From Corynebacterium deserti GIMN1.010 (GTDB lineage: Bacteria; Actinomycetota; Actinomycetes; Mycobacteriales; Mycobacteriaceae), in NCBI RefSeq assembly GCF_001277995.1, contig NZ_CP009220.1, forward strand, positions 2,480,001-2,544,000: a stretch of DNA of 64,000 nt, written 5' to 3'. The notes under the pieces were generated by a model. The model was not told the DNA's origin, did no database searches, and saw nothing but the letters and a program-made list of their open reading frames with translations. Positions 47,606 to 55,808 of the stretch are shown here, piece by piece (position 1 is the stretch's first letter; every line of letters starts with the position of its first letter). The position numbers and the translations under genes were made by a program.

Positions 47606-48559
47606 TTAAGCGGCTTGTTTGAGGTGCTCTGGTGGGGTCTTCTGCAAAGTGTTTTTGAGGATTCCGATGAACTCGCACTCGCCGTTTTGATCGATGTCTA
47701 ACTGTTTCGGATCGATCCTTAAGACCGCATATCCTTGGTTGAGGAAGAATTTCTCCCGATCGCGTTCAGCCATGAGTACCTCATTGAGCTCCGGAGAATT
47801 ATATTTGGAACGTCCATCAATCTCCACGATGATCCACTCATTGATCAAAAAATCTACGAGGAAGTGCTTATTGTGTGATTGATCGAAACGAGCCTGCACC
47901 TGCACTGACTGAATCTCCGAAAGGTTGGCCTCCCGAAGAATTAACCGAGCCCTCGTCTCCTGAGCACTATCCGAATTGGGAATCGACAACTCAATCGCCT
48001 GCCGATACGCCTTCACACCCCGATGCCTCGGGAAACTTTCCGCACTGTGCATTAACTTTTCACGCGTCAGCGACGGATTAAGTCTTCGAGCCGAATCAAT
48101 AGTGACCACAGCTGCCACCACCCCATCATCCAAAGCGATGTCCAAAAATGTGCGGAACGCTCCCGTGACTCGGATCCCATGAACCTCCCGAATATCACGT
48201 GGCGAAAGGTAACTGTTTCGATACCTTGTTCCAAGAGGCTGCTGCTTAATGGAACCCGCTCGAGATCTCCCAGGTAAAAGGCATAAAACTGTTTTCTCGA
48301 CACCCAAAGTTTGATATCCCCACAACCGTGCCGCTGCTTGTCCCGCCACCACGGCTTTGTCCACAGTCATGCCCACTGCCAAGGCACGAGCTGCTGCTTT
48401 ATCCCAAGGCGGAAGGTTCCGATATTTGTCAGCATCGATCACGACTTCGTGGGTTAGCTTTGTAAAATCACCACGGCTAATCGCTTCAAATATGTCGATG
48501 TCACTGTGTGAGAGTTTCGTGAGATTGATTAGGTTGAATTCTTCTTGCCAGTTTTTCAT
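47606..48559 (-). CDS. AbiEi-like/DUF559-type protein with Vsr-like nuclease fold
   Basis: A 317-residue protein. The middle has the pattern of actinobacterial AbiEi-type antitoxin-domain proteins (VAGQAAARLWGYQTLG ... IREVHGIRVTGAFRTFLDIAL), and the end has a DUF559/Vsr-like motif VDFLINEWIIVEIDGRSKY ... ERDREKFFLNQGYAVLRI, where Asp and Glu in DFLIN/EIDG and the later Arg match a PD-(D/E)XK-like active site. The start ATG 48559 is used. No toxin partner gene is adjacent. Such proteins are common in multiple copies in corynebacteria; function unknown. Confidence 0.7.
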   Translation of the reverse strand: MKNWQEEFNLINLTKLSHSDIDIFEAISRGDFTKLTHEVVIDADKYRNLPPWDKAAARALAVGMTVDKAVVAGQAAARLWGYQTLGVEKTVLCLLPGRSRAGSIKQQPLGTRYRNSYLSPRDIREVHGIRVTGAFRTFLDIALDDGVVAAVVTIDSARRLNPSLTREKLMHSAESFPRHRGVKAYRQAIELSIPNSDSAQETRARLILREANLSEIQSVQVQARFDQSHNKHFLVDFLINEWIIVEIDGRSKYNSPELNEVLMAERDREKFFLNQGYAVLRIDPKQLDIDQNGECEFIGILKNTLQKTPPEHLKQAA

Positions 48560-48620
48560 GGCTTCACTATGGATCTGAACAGTTAAGAAACCAAGCATTA
48601 GCCGCCTGAAAAACCGAGAA

Positions 48621-48648
48621 CCTGTGGATAGGTTGATTTATCCACAGG
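48621..48648. repeat. Hairpin formed by two facing DnaA-box sequences
   Basis: CCTGTGGATA and TATCCACAGG form a perfect 10-base stem around 8 bases. The right arm contains a perfect DnaA box TTATCCACA (48638-48646), and the left arm reads CTATCCACA on the other strand, one base off. Confidence 0.7.
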
Positions 48649-48722
48649 TGAGTAAGGAATAAAGGTGCTGTTGAGAGGTGGAGTGTGCGAGTGGCAATTT
48701 CTTATGTTCGATAGTTTAAGGG

Positions 48723-48860
48723 CGATTTCTCGAGTGCAATATCTTGTACTCAATTTCTTGCGCTCAATTTCTCAAATTCAATTTCAGTCGGATTTTGGCG
48801 TTTTTCCTAGTGGTATCGAATATGGGAAATTGAGTACGAGAAACCGAAACCGTGAAATCG
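48723..48860. repeat. Opposed arrays of 14-bp degenerate repeats
   Basis: Five head-to-tail units (48723-48792) follow the pattern CAATTTCTYGNNCT, for example CAATATCTTGTACT and CAATTTCTTGCGCT. After 26 bases, three units in the opposite orientation (48819-48860) follow, for example AGTACGAGAAACCG. GTACTCAATTT and AAATTGAGTAC in the two arms are perfect complements. Confidence 0.75.
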
Positions 48861-48927
48861 AACTTACGGACCTACGCCGACCCTGATTTACAAAACCCAT
48901 CCCGATCAGCCCTAGGAAGATGAAAAC

Positions 48928-48949
48928 TCCAGGACACAAAGTCCTGGAG
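48928..48949 (-). terminator. Terminator after lysS
   Basis: CTCCAGGAC and GTCCTGGAG form a 9-base stem around 4 bases; on the minus strand TTTTC follows. It lies 23 bases after the lysS stop. Confidence 0.8.
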
Positions 48950-48971
48950 CTAACCCAACTAAGCCAAAGGC

Positions 48972-50552
48972 CTACTTTTGTTCTGGTTTGACCATTGGGA
49001 AGAGCACGGTTTCGCGGATTCCGAGGCCGGTGAGTGCCATGAGAAGGCGGTCGATTCCCATGCCGTTTCCGGAGGTTGGCGGCATGCCTTGTTCCATAGC
49101 AGCGAGGAAGTCTTCGTCGAGGACCATGGCTTCGTCGTCGCCGTCGGCGGCGAGGCGGGCTTGGTCTTCGAAGCGTTCACGCTGGATGACGGGGTCAACG
49201 AGTTCGGAGTAACCGGTCGCGAGTTCGAAGCCGCGGACGTAAAGGTCCCACTTTTCGGTGACGCCTGGCTTGGAGCGGTGCTGGCGGGTGAGTGGGGAGG
49301 TCTCGACGGGGAAATCCTTGACAAAGATTGGGCCGTAGAGCTGGTCTTCGCAGAGGAGTTCCCAGATCTCTTCGACGAGCTTTCCGTGTCCCCAGCCGCC
49401 CTTTTCGGGCACTGCAAGGCCAATGACTTTGGCGATTTCGCGAAGTTCTTCGACGGTGCTGTCGATGGTGACTTCTGGTTGACCTGGGAATTTGCGTGCC
49501 AGGGCTTCGTTGAGGGAGGGGTACATCTCGATGACTTTCCACTCGCCGCCGAGGTCATATTCGGTGCCGTCGGCAAGCGTGACCTTGGTGGTGCCGAAGA
49601 CTTCCATAGCTACGGACTGGACGAGGCCCTTGATGAGCTTGGCACCGGTTTCGTAGGTGCCCCAGGCTTCATAGGTTTCCAGCATTGCGAATTCTGGGGA
49701 GTGGGAGGAGTCGACGCCTTCGTTGCGGAAGTTGCGGTTGACTTCGAAAACGCGATCGATGCCGCCGACGACGCAGCGCTTGAGGTAAAGCTCAGGTGCG
49801 ATGCGCAGATAGAGGTCGATGTCGAGGGCGTTGGAGTAGGTTTCGAAAGGTCGGGCTGCTGCGCCGCCGTGGAGGGTTTGCAGCATGGGGGTTTCTACTT
49901 CGAGGAAGTCTTGGGATTCCAAGTAATTGCGCAGTGCACGCATGACCTTGATGCGGGTGAGGGCATTGGTGCGGGCCTGTTCACGCATGATGAGGTCGGT
50001 GTAGCGGTGGCGGACGCGGGTGTCTTCGCTCATGTCGGCGAAGGCGACAGGAAGTGGGCGAAGGGACTTGGAGGCCATGTGCCAGGAGTCGGCCATCACG
50101 GAGAGTTCGCCACGCTTGGAAGAGATGACCTTGCCGCGGACGGAGACGAAGTCGCCGAGGTCAACGTCGGCTTTCCAAGCCTTGAGGGAGTCTTCACCGA
50201 CTGCTGCCAGGGACAGCATCGCTTGGATGGTGGTGCCGTTGCCTTCTTGGATGGAAGCGAAGCAGAGCTTGCCGGTGTTGCGGATGAACATGACGCGGCC
50301 AGCGATGGCGACCTCAACGTCGGTTTCTTCACCGACCTCGAGGTAGGTTACGCCGTCGACACGCTCAGTTATTTCGTCGGTGAGGACGACAAACTTGGAG
50401 CGCAGATCAGAAATAGAGATCGTGCGGTCGACTTCGACGGGGTAGGCGTCCAATCCACTGTCCAGAATGCGCTCGCGCTTTTCGCGACGAATTCGCAGCT
50501 GCTCAGGCAAATCGGCGGAATTGTTTTTGGAAGTGGAATTGGAGTTAGTCAC
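48972..50552 (-). CDS. lysS: Lysyl-tRNA synthetase (class II)
   Basis: A 526-residue class II synthetase. The N-terminal OB fold holds [22 protein letters not shown]; motif 1 is in [21 protein letters not shown], motif 2 [22 protein letters not shown], motif 3 [15 protein letters not shown]. The start is GTG 50552 with AGGAAAT upstream. It is the last gene of the long minus-strand block, directly after panC. No T-box or other leader was seen. Confidence 0.96.
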   Translation of the reverse strand: MTNSNSTSKNNSADLPEQLRIRREKRERILDSGLDAYPVEVDRTISISDLRSKFVVLTDEITERVDGVTYLEVGEETDVEVAIAGRVMFIRNTGKLCFASIQEGNGTTIQAMLSLAAVGEDSLKAWKADVDLGDFVSVRGKVISSKRGELSVMADSWHMASKSLRPLPVAFADMSEDTRVRHRYTDLIMREQARTNALTRIKVMRALRNYLESQDFLEVETPMLQTLHGGAAARPFETYSNALDIDLYLRIAPELYLKRCVVGGIDRVFEVNRNFRNEGVDSSHSPEFAMLETYEAWGTYETGAKLIKGLVQSVAMEVFGTTKVTLADGTEYDLGGEWKVIEMYPSLNEALARKFPGQPEVTIDSTVEELREIAKVIGLAVPEKGGWGHGKLVEEIWELLCEDQLYGPIFVKDFPVETSPLTRQHRSKPGVTEKWDLYVRGFELATGYSELVDPVIQRERFEDQARLAADGDDEAMVLDEDFLAAMEQGMPPTSGNGMGIDRLLMALTGLGIRETVLFPMVKPEQK

Positions 50553-50600
50553 GATTTCCTAGGGTAGTCGAAAGCAGCATGAACTAGGTAAACCGGGGAG

Positions 50601-51401
50601 CTATCCTTCGATGTTTTTGAAACCGATTCCTAGGGGAAGGCCGACGTTGTCGTGGAGTTGGGTGTCGCCGAGGGTGATGGCGGCGAAGAGGCGGGCGTCG
50701 CCGATGGAGGGGGCTTCGCCCATGTCGAGTCCACGGATTTCGATGTAGTCAGGGGTGACGCCGGCGGCATGGAGAATATCGCCTACGGTTTTCAGGACAA
50801 TCTCAGCCCCGTGTTCGGCGGAATGGGCTCCGGCGGTGAGGGCAGCGGAGAGGCTAACGGCTTGTTCGCGAAGCTCCACGGGGACGTCGACGTTGCGCAG
50901 GGAAATAGCGAGGCCATCGGGCATGCGGACGGTGGGAACGGAGTGGAGTTTGACGGGGATGTGGAGGTCATTGAGGGCGCGCTGAACGGCGACAACGAGC
51001 TCATAGTCCTTTTCGCCCAAGATGACGTCGGTTGCTTGAGTGATTCCGAGCAAGGCCAGGACTTCGGTGACGGCGGTGTCCTCTAATGACAAGGTGGGGC
51101 CGGTGTGGATGGAAACGCGGATGCCGTGGGGCCAGATGGTGTCGGAGGAGAAGTGGAAGATGGCGTCGATAAGCTCTTCTTTAATGCGTGGTAAGTCGGT
51201 GTCTGGCCCTGCGTAGGACACGACGACCACTGCGCCCGGTATGCGCTTCGCTGCGCGGATGAGTGCGATATGGCCAGCGTGGAGGCCGCGGCCGAGCGGG
51301 ACGAGGACAACGGGTTTGCCGGTTTTGCGCAAGGCGCGGCCGAACATGCGGATGTGTTCGATGTCGGTGAAAACTTTTCCTTGGCCGTGCGTGAAACTCA
51401 A
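50601..51401 (-). CDS. panC: Pantothenate synthetase-like protein (PanC family)
   Basis: A 266-residue PanC-family protein; the normal reaction joins pantoate and beta-alanine with ATP. The HIGH-like motif is LHAGHIALI, but the usual MGALHxGH start is changed to VPLGRGLHAGH, and the family motif FGEKDxQ appears as LGEKDYELVVAV, with MPDGLAISLRN near the end. The start is TTG 51401 with GGAGG 6 bases upstream, overlapping the preceding stop. C. glutamicum has a separate panBC operon, so this may be a second copy with changed substrate; symbol is provisional. Confidence 0.75.
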   Translation of the reverse strand: MSFTHGQGKVFTDIEHIRMFGRALRKTGKPVVLVPLGRGLHAGHIALIRAAKRIPGAVVVVSYAGPDTDLPRIKEELIDAIFHFSSDTIWPHGIRVSIHTGPTLSLEDTAVTEVLALLGITQATDVILGEKDYELVVAVQRALNDLHIPVKLHSVPTVRMPDGLAISLRNVDVPVELREQAVSLSAALTAGAHSAEHGAEIVLKTVGDILHAAGVTPDYIEIRGLDMGEAPSIGDARLFAAITLGDTQLHDNVGLPLGIGFKNIEG

Positions 51402-52102
51402 CGGTCCTCCTTTTGGATTGCCCACAATTCGATGTCCTGCGCGCGGGAGATTTCTGCTTGCCTACGCGCAAGATCCCGGAAGAGGCGCTGCCTGCCCGGG
51501 TGATCTATCGCATCGTACTGGGCGGTGATCGCCGACAGTTCCGGCAGGGGCTGGAAATCGTGGGCAGCGGCGTCGACGATGTCGGAAGAAATTGCGATGT
51601 CGCCGAGCAGCTCATCGAGGAAATACATGGCGTCGCGCTGCAAAGTTGCCATGAAACCTGCATAGGTCAGCGCGGCGGCAAGTTGGGCACGGCGAGCATC
51701 TGGAACGTCAATAATCGTGCCGCCCATCTCCCCTACCAGCAGGCCCACGATGGTTTCGCCAAGCTCATCGACAGCTGACGCCACCCACCGGTCCTGGCCA
51801 ATGGGATGTGCGGACATGACGATCGCGCCGGAGGTTTCCAGGGGATCCATCACCGTAATATCGTGAACCAGCGAAGTGTGCAAAAACATCTGGCCTCGGC
51901 GGGAAAAGGCGGAAAGCTCGGTGGCAATGGAAGCCACGTCAGGGGCGTCGATCACAATGAGCTCAAACTCTGTGATCTCGCGGTATTCCTCCACCCGCTG
52001 GACATGGTGGCCCACGGCTTCCAGGGCATCGGCAATGCTCAACCCAGTGCTAGCCCCGCCCTGACCTGTGACAATGCCAATCCTCAGACGCGGTGCCTGC
52101 AC
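51398..52102 (-). CDS. Rossmann-like/DUF2520-type protein
   Basis: A 234-residue protein with an N-terminal nucleotide-binding pattern RIGIVTGQGGASTGLSIADAL and a helical C-terminal half (AALTYAGFMATLQRDAMYFL). It corresponds in position to the mycobacterial gene upstream of panC (Rossmann and DUF2520 domains). The glycine motif is GxGGAS, unusual for NAD binding. It starts with GTG overlapping the previous stop (TAGTG) and overlaps panC. A link to pantothenate synthesis is inferred from this conserved order. Confidence 0.75.
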   Translation of the reverse strand: MQAPRLRIGIVTGQGGASTGLSIADALEAVGHHVQRVEEYREITEFELIVIDAPDVASIATELSAFSRRGQMFLHTSLVHDITVMDPLETSGAIVMSAHPIGQDRWVASAVDELGETIVGLLVGEMGGTIIDVPDARRAQLAAALTYAGFMATLQRDAMYFLDELLGDIAISSDIVDAAAHDFQPLPELSAITAQYDAIDHPGRQRLFRDLARRQAEISRAQDIELWAIQKEDR

Positions 52103-52986
52103 TAGTCTTGCTCTCGCTTCCTCGCAGCCTTCAACAAATCGGCCACGCTCACTCCACCAGTGCGCTCATCCCGGCGGCGCCGTCCGCCACCTTCCTCAGG
52201 AGCTGCGTGTCGACGCCGCCTGCGGCCCTGTGTTGGCTCCTCTTCCACATCGACATCCACAACTTCTCGTGGGGTTTCTACTGAAACCTGCACGGGTGCT
52301 ACAGGTTCAGGAACGATAGGTTCTGCAGGAGCCGGCGTTGGTGTTGATTCCGGAGCTGGAGTTTCCTGACGGCGCAACTGCTCCGACTCCAACTCAAGCA
52401 CTCGACGCGCCTCAGCCCGCAGCATCGTCGGCTCATAGCCCCACTCACGACCAGACAACTCCGACAGCTGCGAACGCATCTCCTCCAACTGCAACTTAAT
52501 CTCCTGAAGCATTTCCTGATCCGCAGCGCGCTTTTGCTCAGATTCCTCTACCTGCTGCTGCAGGCGCTCCGCTTCCAGTCGATTGATCTCCGACTTATGG
52601 GCGAGTTCCAGCGTTTCAGCTTCCTGCTCCATAGCTTCCACCTGCTTGCGGGAGCGATACACCAGGAAAAACCCAATGATTGCAGCCCACAACGCAGCGA
52701 GAAGCGCAATCTTCATCGCACCATCACTGTCGGCCAGGAGCATGATTACGCTGGCAATCAACGCAAGCCCAATGAGGACTGCCAGCAAAATCTGTCCACG
52801 GTCAACAGGGCGGTCAACAGGGCGGTCAACAGGGCGGTCAACAGGGCGGTCAACAGGGCGGTCAACAGGGCGGTCAGCAGAATCGCCCACAGCTTTGCCC
52901 GACGGTGCATCCGATTCAGAGCCTCTGACGCCCTTGCCGCCCTTAACGCCCTTGACGGAGTCCTCGTGTGACAGGTCTTGAGTCAT
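52102..52986 (-). CDS. Membrane protein with PVDR repeats and coiled coil (DUF6779-like)
   Basis: A 294-residue protein in the position of the mycobacterial membrane protein of the fol-panC block. Residues ~1-45 are soluble, then six PVDR repeats (~40-65), two membrane segments (~67-110, ILLAVLIGLALIASVIML and IALLAALWAAIIGFFLVY), a Glu/Gln-rich coiled coil (~115-185) and a basic/Pro-rich tail. ATG 52986 gives MTQDLSHEDS. It overlaps the next gene. A role at the membrane or divisome is possible but not shown. Confidence 0.75.
   Translation of the reverse strand: MTQDLSHEDSVKGVKGGKGVRGSESDAPSGKAVGDSADRPVDRPVDRPVDRPVDRPVDRPVDRGQILLAVLIGLALIASVIMLLADSDGAMKIALLAALWAAIIGFFLVYRSRKQVEAMEQEAETLELAHKSEINRLEAERLQQQVEESEQKRAADQEMLQEIKLQLEEMRSQLSELSGREWGYEPTMLRAEARRVLELESEQLRRQETPAPESTPTPAPAEPIVPEPVAPVQVSVETPREVVDVDVEEEPTQGRRRRRHAAPEEGGGRRRRDERTGGVSVADLLKAARKREQD
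52801..52872. repeat. Six perfect tandem copies of a 12-bp repeat
   Basis: GTCAACAGGGCG repeats six times without change, followed by a degenerate copy. On the minus strand it encodes PVDR six times. Perfect identity suggests recent slippage and copy-number variation between strains. Confidence 0.95.
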
Positions 52987-52996
52987 AAATTCCAAT

Positions 52997-53464
52997 CTAG
53001 CCGATCGTTTCCCCAGATTGGGGAGGCGGCGCCTCACAGCTTTTCTCTAAATACAATCCCGCGAACGCCAGCGCGAGAGCTCCCAGCGCACAGGCAATCA
53101 CTCCGGGCAGATCAGCGCTTGCTGCTGATAATTCCCCGGCGCGTGGGACCACATAACTTCCAATTCCTAGGTAGACCCCGGCGAAAATAGCTCCACCCCA
53201 CGCACTGGCCCGGCCCAACATAGCTAGAAATGCTATGGTCACGGGATTCATTTGGGATCGATCCTGCCCGATCAATCCTTCCTCTACCCTGCCCTGAATT
53301 TTCACGCCGGCGATCCAACAAATGACGGCGAGCAACCAAAAAGATATAGATACTGTGATTGGGATAGCCGTCATGGAGCCGTAAAAACGCCACGTCAAAA
53401 TGGCAGCGACAGCAGCAAAGAATCCGCCTGTGGCAACTAACCATCCTGGTGACGTCTTTTGCAT
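52997..53464 (-). CDS. DUF3180 membrane protein
   Basis: A 155-residue protein with four hydrophobic segments (residues ~8-28, 33-52, 82-105, 117-140). The start LVATGGFFAAVAAILTWRF and the central loop QDRSQMNPVTIAFLAMLGRASAWGGAIFAGVYLG are typical of DUF3180, which sits beside folK in actinobacteria. ATG 53464 starts 30 bases after folK ends. Function unknown. Confidence 0.85.
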   Translation of the reverse strand: MQKTSPGWLVATGGFFAAVAAILTWRFYGSMTAIPITVSISFWLLAVICWIAGVKIQGRVEEGLIGQDRSQMNPVTIAFLAMLGRASAWGGAIFAGVYLGIGSYVVPRAGELSAASADLPGVIACALGALALAFAGLYLEKSCEAPPPQSGETIG

Positions 53465-53494
53465 GAAACCCCAGTGCTCCTTATGCAGTCTGAC

Positions 53495-53980
53495 CTAGCT
53501 CGCTACTTTTGTTACGCCTTCAATGTCCGTGGGATCAAGGTTATCTACATGCTCGGCGATGGTGGTGCCGTGCAGTACTGCGTTGGGTTCTACCTCAAGC
53601 CATGGGATGAGCACGAAGGCGCGTTGCCATGCCCATGGGTGAGGTAGGGTGAGTTCTGGATCGTCAGAGAGGATCTCTTCCCCATTGTCGATGATTTGAA
53701 CAATATCCACATCGAGGGTGCGGGGTCCCCATTTGCGGACGCGGACGCGTTCGGCCTCGTCTTCCAGCTTTTGGCCACGTCGCAGAAGTTCCAGTGGGGT
53801 GTCATCAACTTCAACAACGAGGACTGCATTGAGGAATTCATCTTGATCTTCCACGCCCCATGGTGGGGTGGAGTAGATCGATGACTGAGCGACGATGTTG
53901 TCTTTGAACTCGTCGATCACTGTGTTGAGCAGTGCATAGCGATCATCCATATTGGATCCGATGGACAGCACAGCATGCAT
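53495..53980 (-). CDS. folK: 2-amino-4-hydroxy-6-hydroxymethyldihydropteridine pyrophosphokinase (HPPK)
   Basis: A 161-residue folate enzyme that transfers pyrophosphate from ATP to the pterin. Motifs are LSIGSNMDDRYALL at the start, STPPWGVEDQDEFLNAVL in the middle, and WGPRTLDVDIVQI with LPHPWAWQRAFVLIPW at the end. Its ATG overlaps the folB stop (TAATG). It supplies FolP, two genes upstream. Confidence 0.94.
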   Translation of the reverse strand: MHAVLSIGSNMDDRYALLNTVIDEFKDNIVAQSSIYSTPPWGVEDQDEFLNAVLVVEVDDTPLELLRRGQKLEDEAERVRVRKWGPRTLDVDIVQIIDNGEEILSDDPELTLPHPWAWQRAFVLIPWLEVEPNAVLHGTTIAEHVDNLDPTDIEGVTKVAS

Positions 53981-54369
53981 TAAGAATCCCCCTTTTCAAC
54001 GAGCTTCTTTCGGGAACGCCTGGCTACTACCGCGACATCCGCAAAGGTGCGCGGGATGGGAGCTTTAGGTTTGTGAATGGTGATTTCTACGGCGTGCAGG
54101 GCGTCGAAGCGTGACATCACTGTATCGGCGCATTCGGTGGCTACCGTTTCGATGAGATCACGGGAGGGGCCTTCGACGATGTCAGCGATCAAAAGGGCGA
54201 GCTCACCGTAGTCGACGGTGTCGGATAGGTCGTCGCTGTGGCCAGCAGTACTGAAGTCCATCCAGCAGGTGGCGTCGACGATGAAGGGTTGGCCTTGTTC
54301 CTTTTCAAAGTCGAAGACTCCGTGGTGGCCAAAGCATTCCAGGCCTTTGAGTTCAATGCGATCAGCCAT
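53980..54369 (-). CDS. folB: Dihydroneopterin aldolase
   Basis: A 129-residue enzyme that releases glycolaldehyde from dihydroneopterin. The start IELKGLECFGHHGVF with FDFEKEQGQPFIVDA is characteristic; the catalytic Lys is in VEITIHKPKAPIP. ATG 54369 has GGAGG upstream and overlaps the folP stop by 8 bases; the longer frame lies within folP. Confidence 0.94.
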   Translation of the reverse strand: MADRIELKGLECFGHHGVFDFEKEQGQPFIVDATCWMDFSTAGHSDDLSDTVDYGELALLIADIVEGPSRDLIETVATECADTVMSRFDALHAVEITIHKPKAPIPRTFADVAVVARRSRKKLVEKGDS

Positions 54370-55216
54370 GGTATTTTCCTCCGCTTCGCCACAGGGCCGC
54401 CACGTCGACAGCATCGCGGGAGACGGGAACGTTGTGTACGCGCACTCCCCACGCTCCCATGTGTGCGGATACGGCGGTGACGGCTGCGGTGGCAGGATCT
54501 GCGTCTAATGGAGTGACCTCGAGGCCACGATCTTTGCGCACACCTGCGAGGAATCGCTTGCGGGAGGCGCCCACGAGAATGGGGAAAGGTCCGTCGATAA
54601 ATTCTGGAAGTGCCTGCAGGAGACGCCAGTTGTCTTCACGGGATTTGGCAAAACCAAGGCCGGGATCCAAAACAATGTGGTCTTCTGCCACACCAGCTGA
54701 GGTTGCGCGTGCGACCAAATCGTCGAGAACTGCGTGGACGTCAGCTACAACATCGTCGCCGTGGTCGGCATGACCTGCAGCATCACCAAATTGGACGGTA
54801 CGCCAGTGCATGAGGCACACCGGGATCTGGGAATCGGCCATGACAGCAAACATTTCTGGATCGGCAAGGCCACCGGAGACATCGTTAATCATGGACACTC
54901 CAGCTTCCGCCGATGCAGCGGCGACGGAAGCTCGCATCGTATCTACAGAGGTCGGGATGCCGGCGTCGTGGAGAGCCCGAATGACGGGGACGACACGGTC
55001 ACGCTCGACGGTCGCGTCGACACGCGTTGCACCTGGGCGGGTGGATTCGCCGCCAACGTCAATCATGTCTGCGCCTTCGGCGACCAGTTCATGCGCGTGG
55101 GCAATTGCCTTGTCCACATCCACGTATTTGCCGCCGTCGGAGAAGGAATCCTCAGTTACGTTGACGATTCCCATGACCAAACAGCGTCCCGGGATGGTCA
55201 GTGAGGAAACATTCAT
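54362..55216 (-). CDS. folP: Dihydropteroate synthase
   Basis: A 284-residue TIM-barrel enzyme that joins pterin pyrophosphate and p-aminobenzoate. Motifs are VMGIVNVTEDSFSDGG, VGGESTRPGATRV (sulfonamide region), MINDVSGG, VLDPGLGFAKSREDN and VGASRKRF. It begins 1 base after the folE stop. It is the target of sulfonamides in other bacteria. Confidence 0.95.
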   Translation of the reverse strand: MNVSSLTIPGRCLVMGIVNVTEDSFSDGGKYVDVDKAIAHAHELVAEGADMIDVGGESTRPGATRVDATVERDRVVPVIRALHDAGIPTSVDTMRASVAAASAEAGVSMINDVSGGLADPEMFAVMADSQIPVCLMHWRTVQFGDAAGHADHGDDVVADVHAVLDDLVARATSAGVAEDHIVLDPGLGFAKSREDNWRLLQALPEFIDGPFPILVGASRKRFLAGVRKDRGLEVTPLDADPATAAVTAVSAHMGAWGVRVHNVPVSRDAVDVAALWRSGGKYHG

Positions 55217-55217
55217 G

Positions 55218-55808
55218 TTAGCGACCCCGAATCAGGGAGAACACTTCAGCGCGCGAAGCCGCATTGTTTTTGAAACCGCCGCGCACCGCCGACGTCGTGG
55301 TCACAGCACCAGGCTTGCGGATACCGCGCATTCCCATGCATAGGTGCTCAGCCTCAATCACCACAGCCACGGCTTGCGCATCAAGCTTTTCGACGAGCGC
55401 GTCCGCGATCTGCGAAGTAAGGCGTTCTTGTACCTGAGGTCGCTTTGCATACATATCCGCCAGGCGAGCAAGCTTGGACAGGCCAGTCACTTTGCCAGAC
55501 TTACCTGGAATGTAACCGATATGGGCGACACCAAAGAAAGGTACGAGGTGGTGTTCGCAGGTGGAGTAGATAGGAATCTCACGCACAAGTACGAGTTCTT
55601 CATGGCCTTCGGAGAAGGTCTTTTCTAGCACCATGGTGGGATCTTCATGGAGACCGGCGAAAATCTCCTTGTAGGCACGCGCCACTCGGGCTGGTGTTTC
55701 CAACAGCCCTTCGCGATCTGGGTCTTCACCGACGGCGATGAGCAGTTCGCGCACTGCTGCAACAGCACGCTCCTCATCAAATTCGCGGATGGCCACGTGA
55801 TTATCCAC
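55218..55808 (-). CDS. folE: GTP cyclohydrolase I
   Basis: A 196-residue enzyme that starts folate synthesis from GTP. Zinc and active-site motifs are [21 protein letters not shown] (Cys, His) and [19 protein letters not shown] (Cys). GTG 55808 is chosen because AAGGAG lies 6 bases upstream; an in-frame ATG 55823 encloses that site. The first bases overlap the ftsH end. Confidence 0.94.
   Translation of the reverse strand: MDNHVAIREFDEERAVAAVRELLIAVGEDPDREGLLETPARVARAYKEIFAGLHEDPTMVLEKTFSEGHEELVLVREIPIYSTCEHHLVPFFGVAHIGYIPGKSGKVTGLSKLARLADMYAKRPQVQERLTSQIADALVEKLDAQAVAVVIEAEHLCMGMRGIRKPGAVTTTSAVRGGFKNNAASRAEVFSLIRGR

Larger units (their letters stand above)
48599..48971. other. Gene-free region with hairpin and repeats before lysS end
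   Basis: 373 bases between two minus-strand genes. It holds a DnaA-box hairpin, two opposed arrays of 14-base repeats, and the lysS terminator, described separately. The open frame through it (48665-48886) is composed largely of repeat units and is not thought to be a gene. Confidence 0.6.

Noticed and set aside
48621..48860. Replication origin, because of DnaA boxes and A+T-rich repeats
   Set aside because: Only two boxes are present, no dnaA, dnaN or partition gene is near, and the neighbours are those of an ordinary chromosomal arm.
48978..50567. A 529-codon open frame on the plus strand
   Set aside because: Antisense shadow of lysS, which has all class II motifs.
52801..52872. Short tandem repeats considered as a CRISPR array
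   Set aside because: Units are 12 bases and directly adjacent without spacers, and are in frame within a gene.
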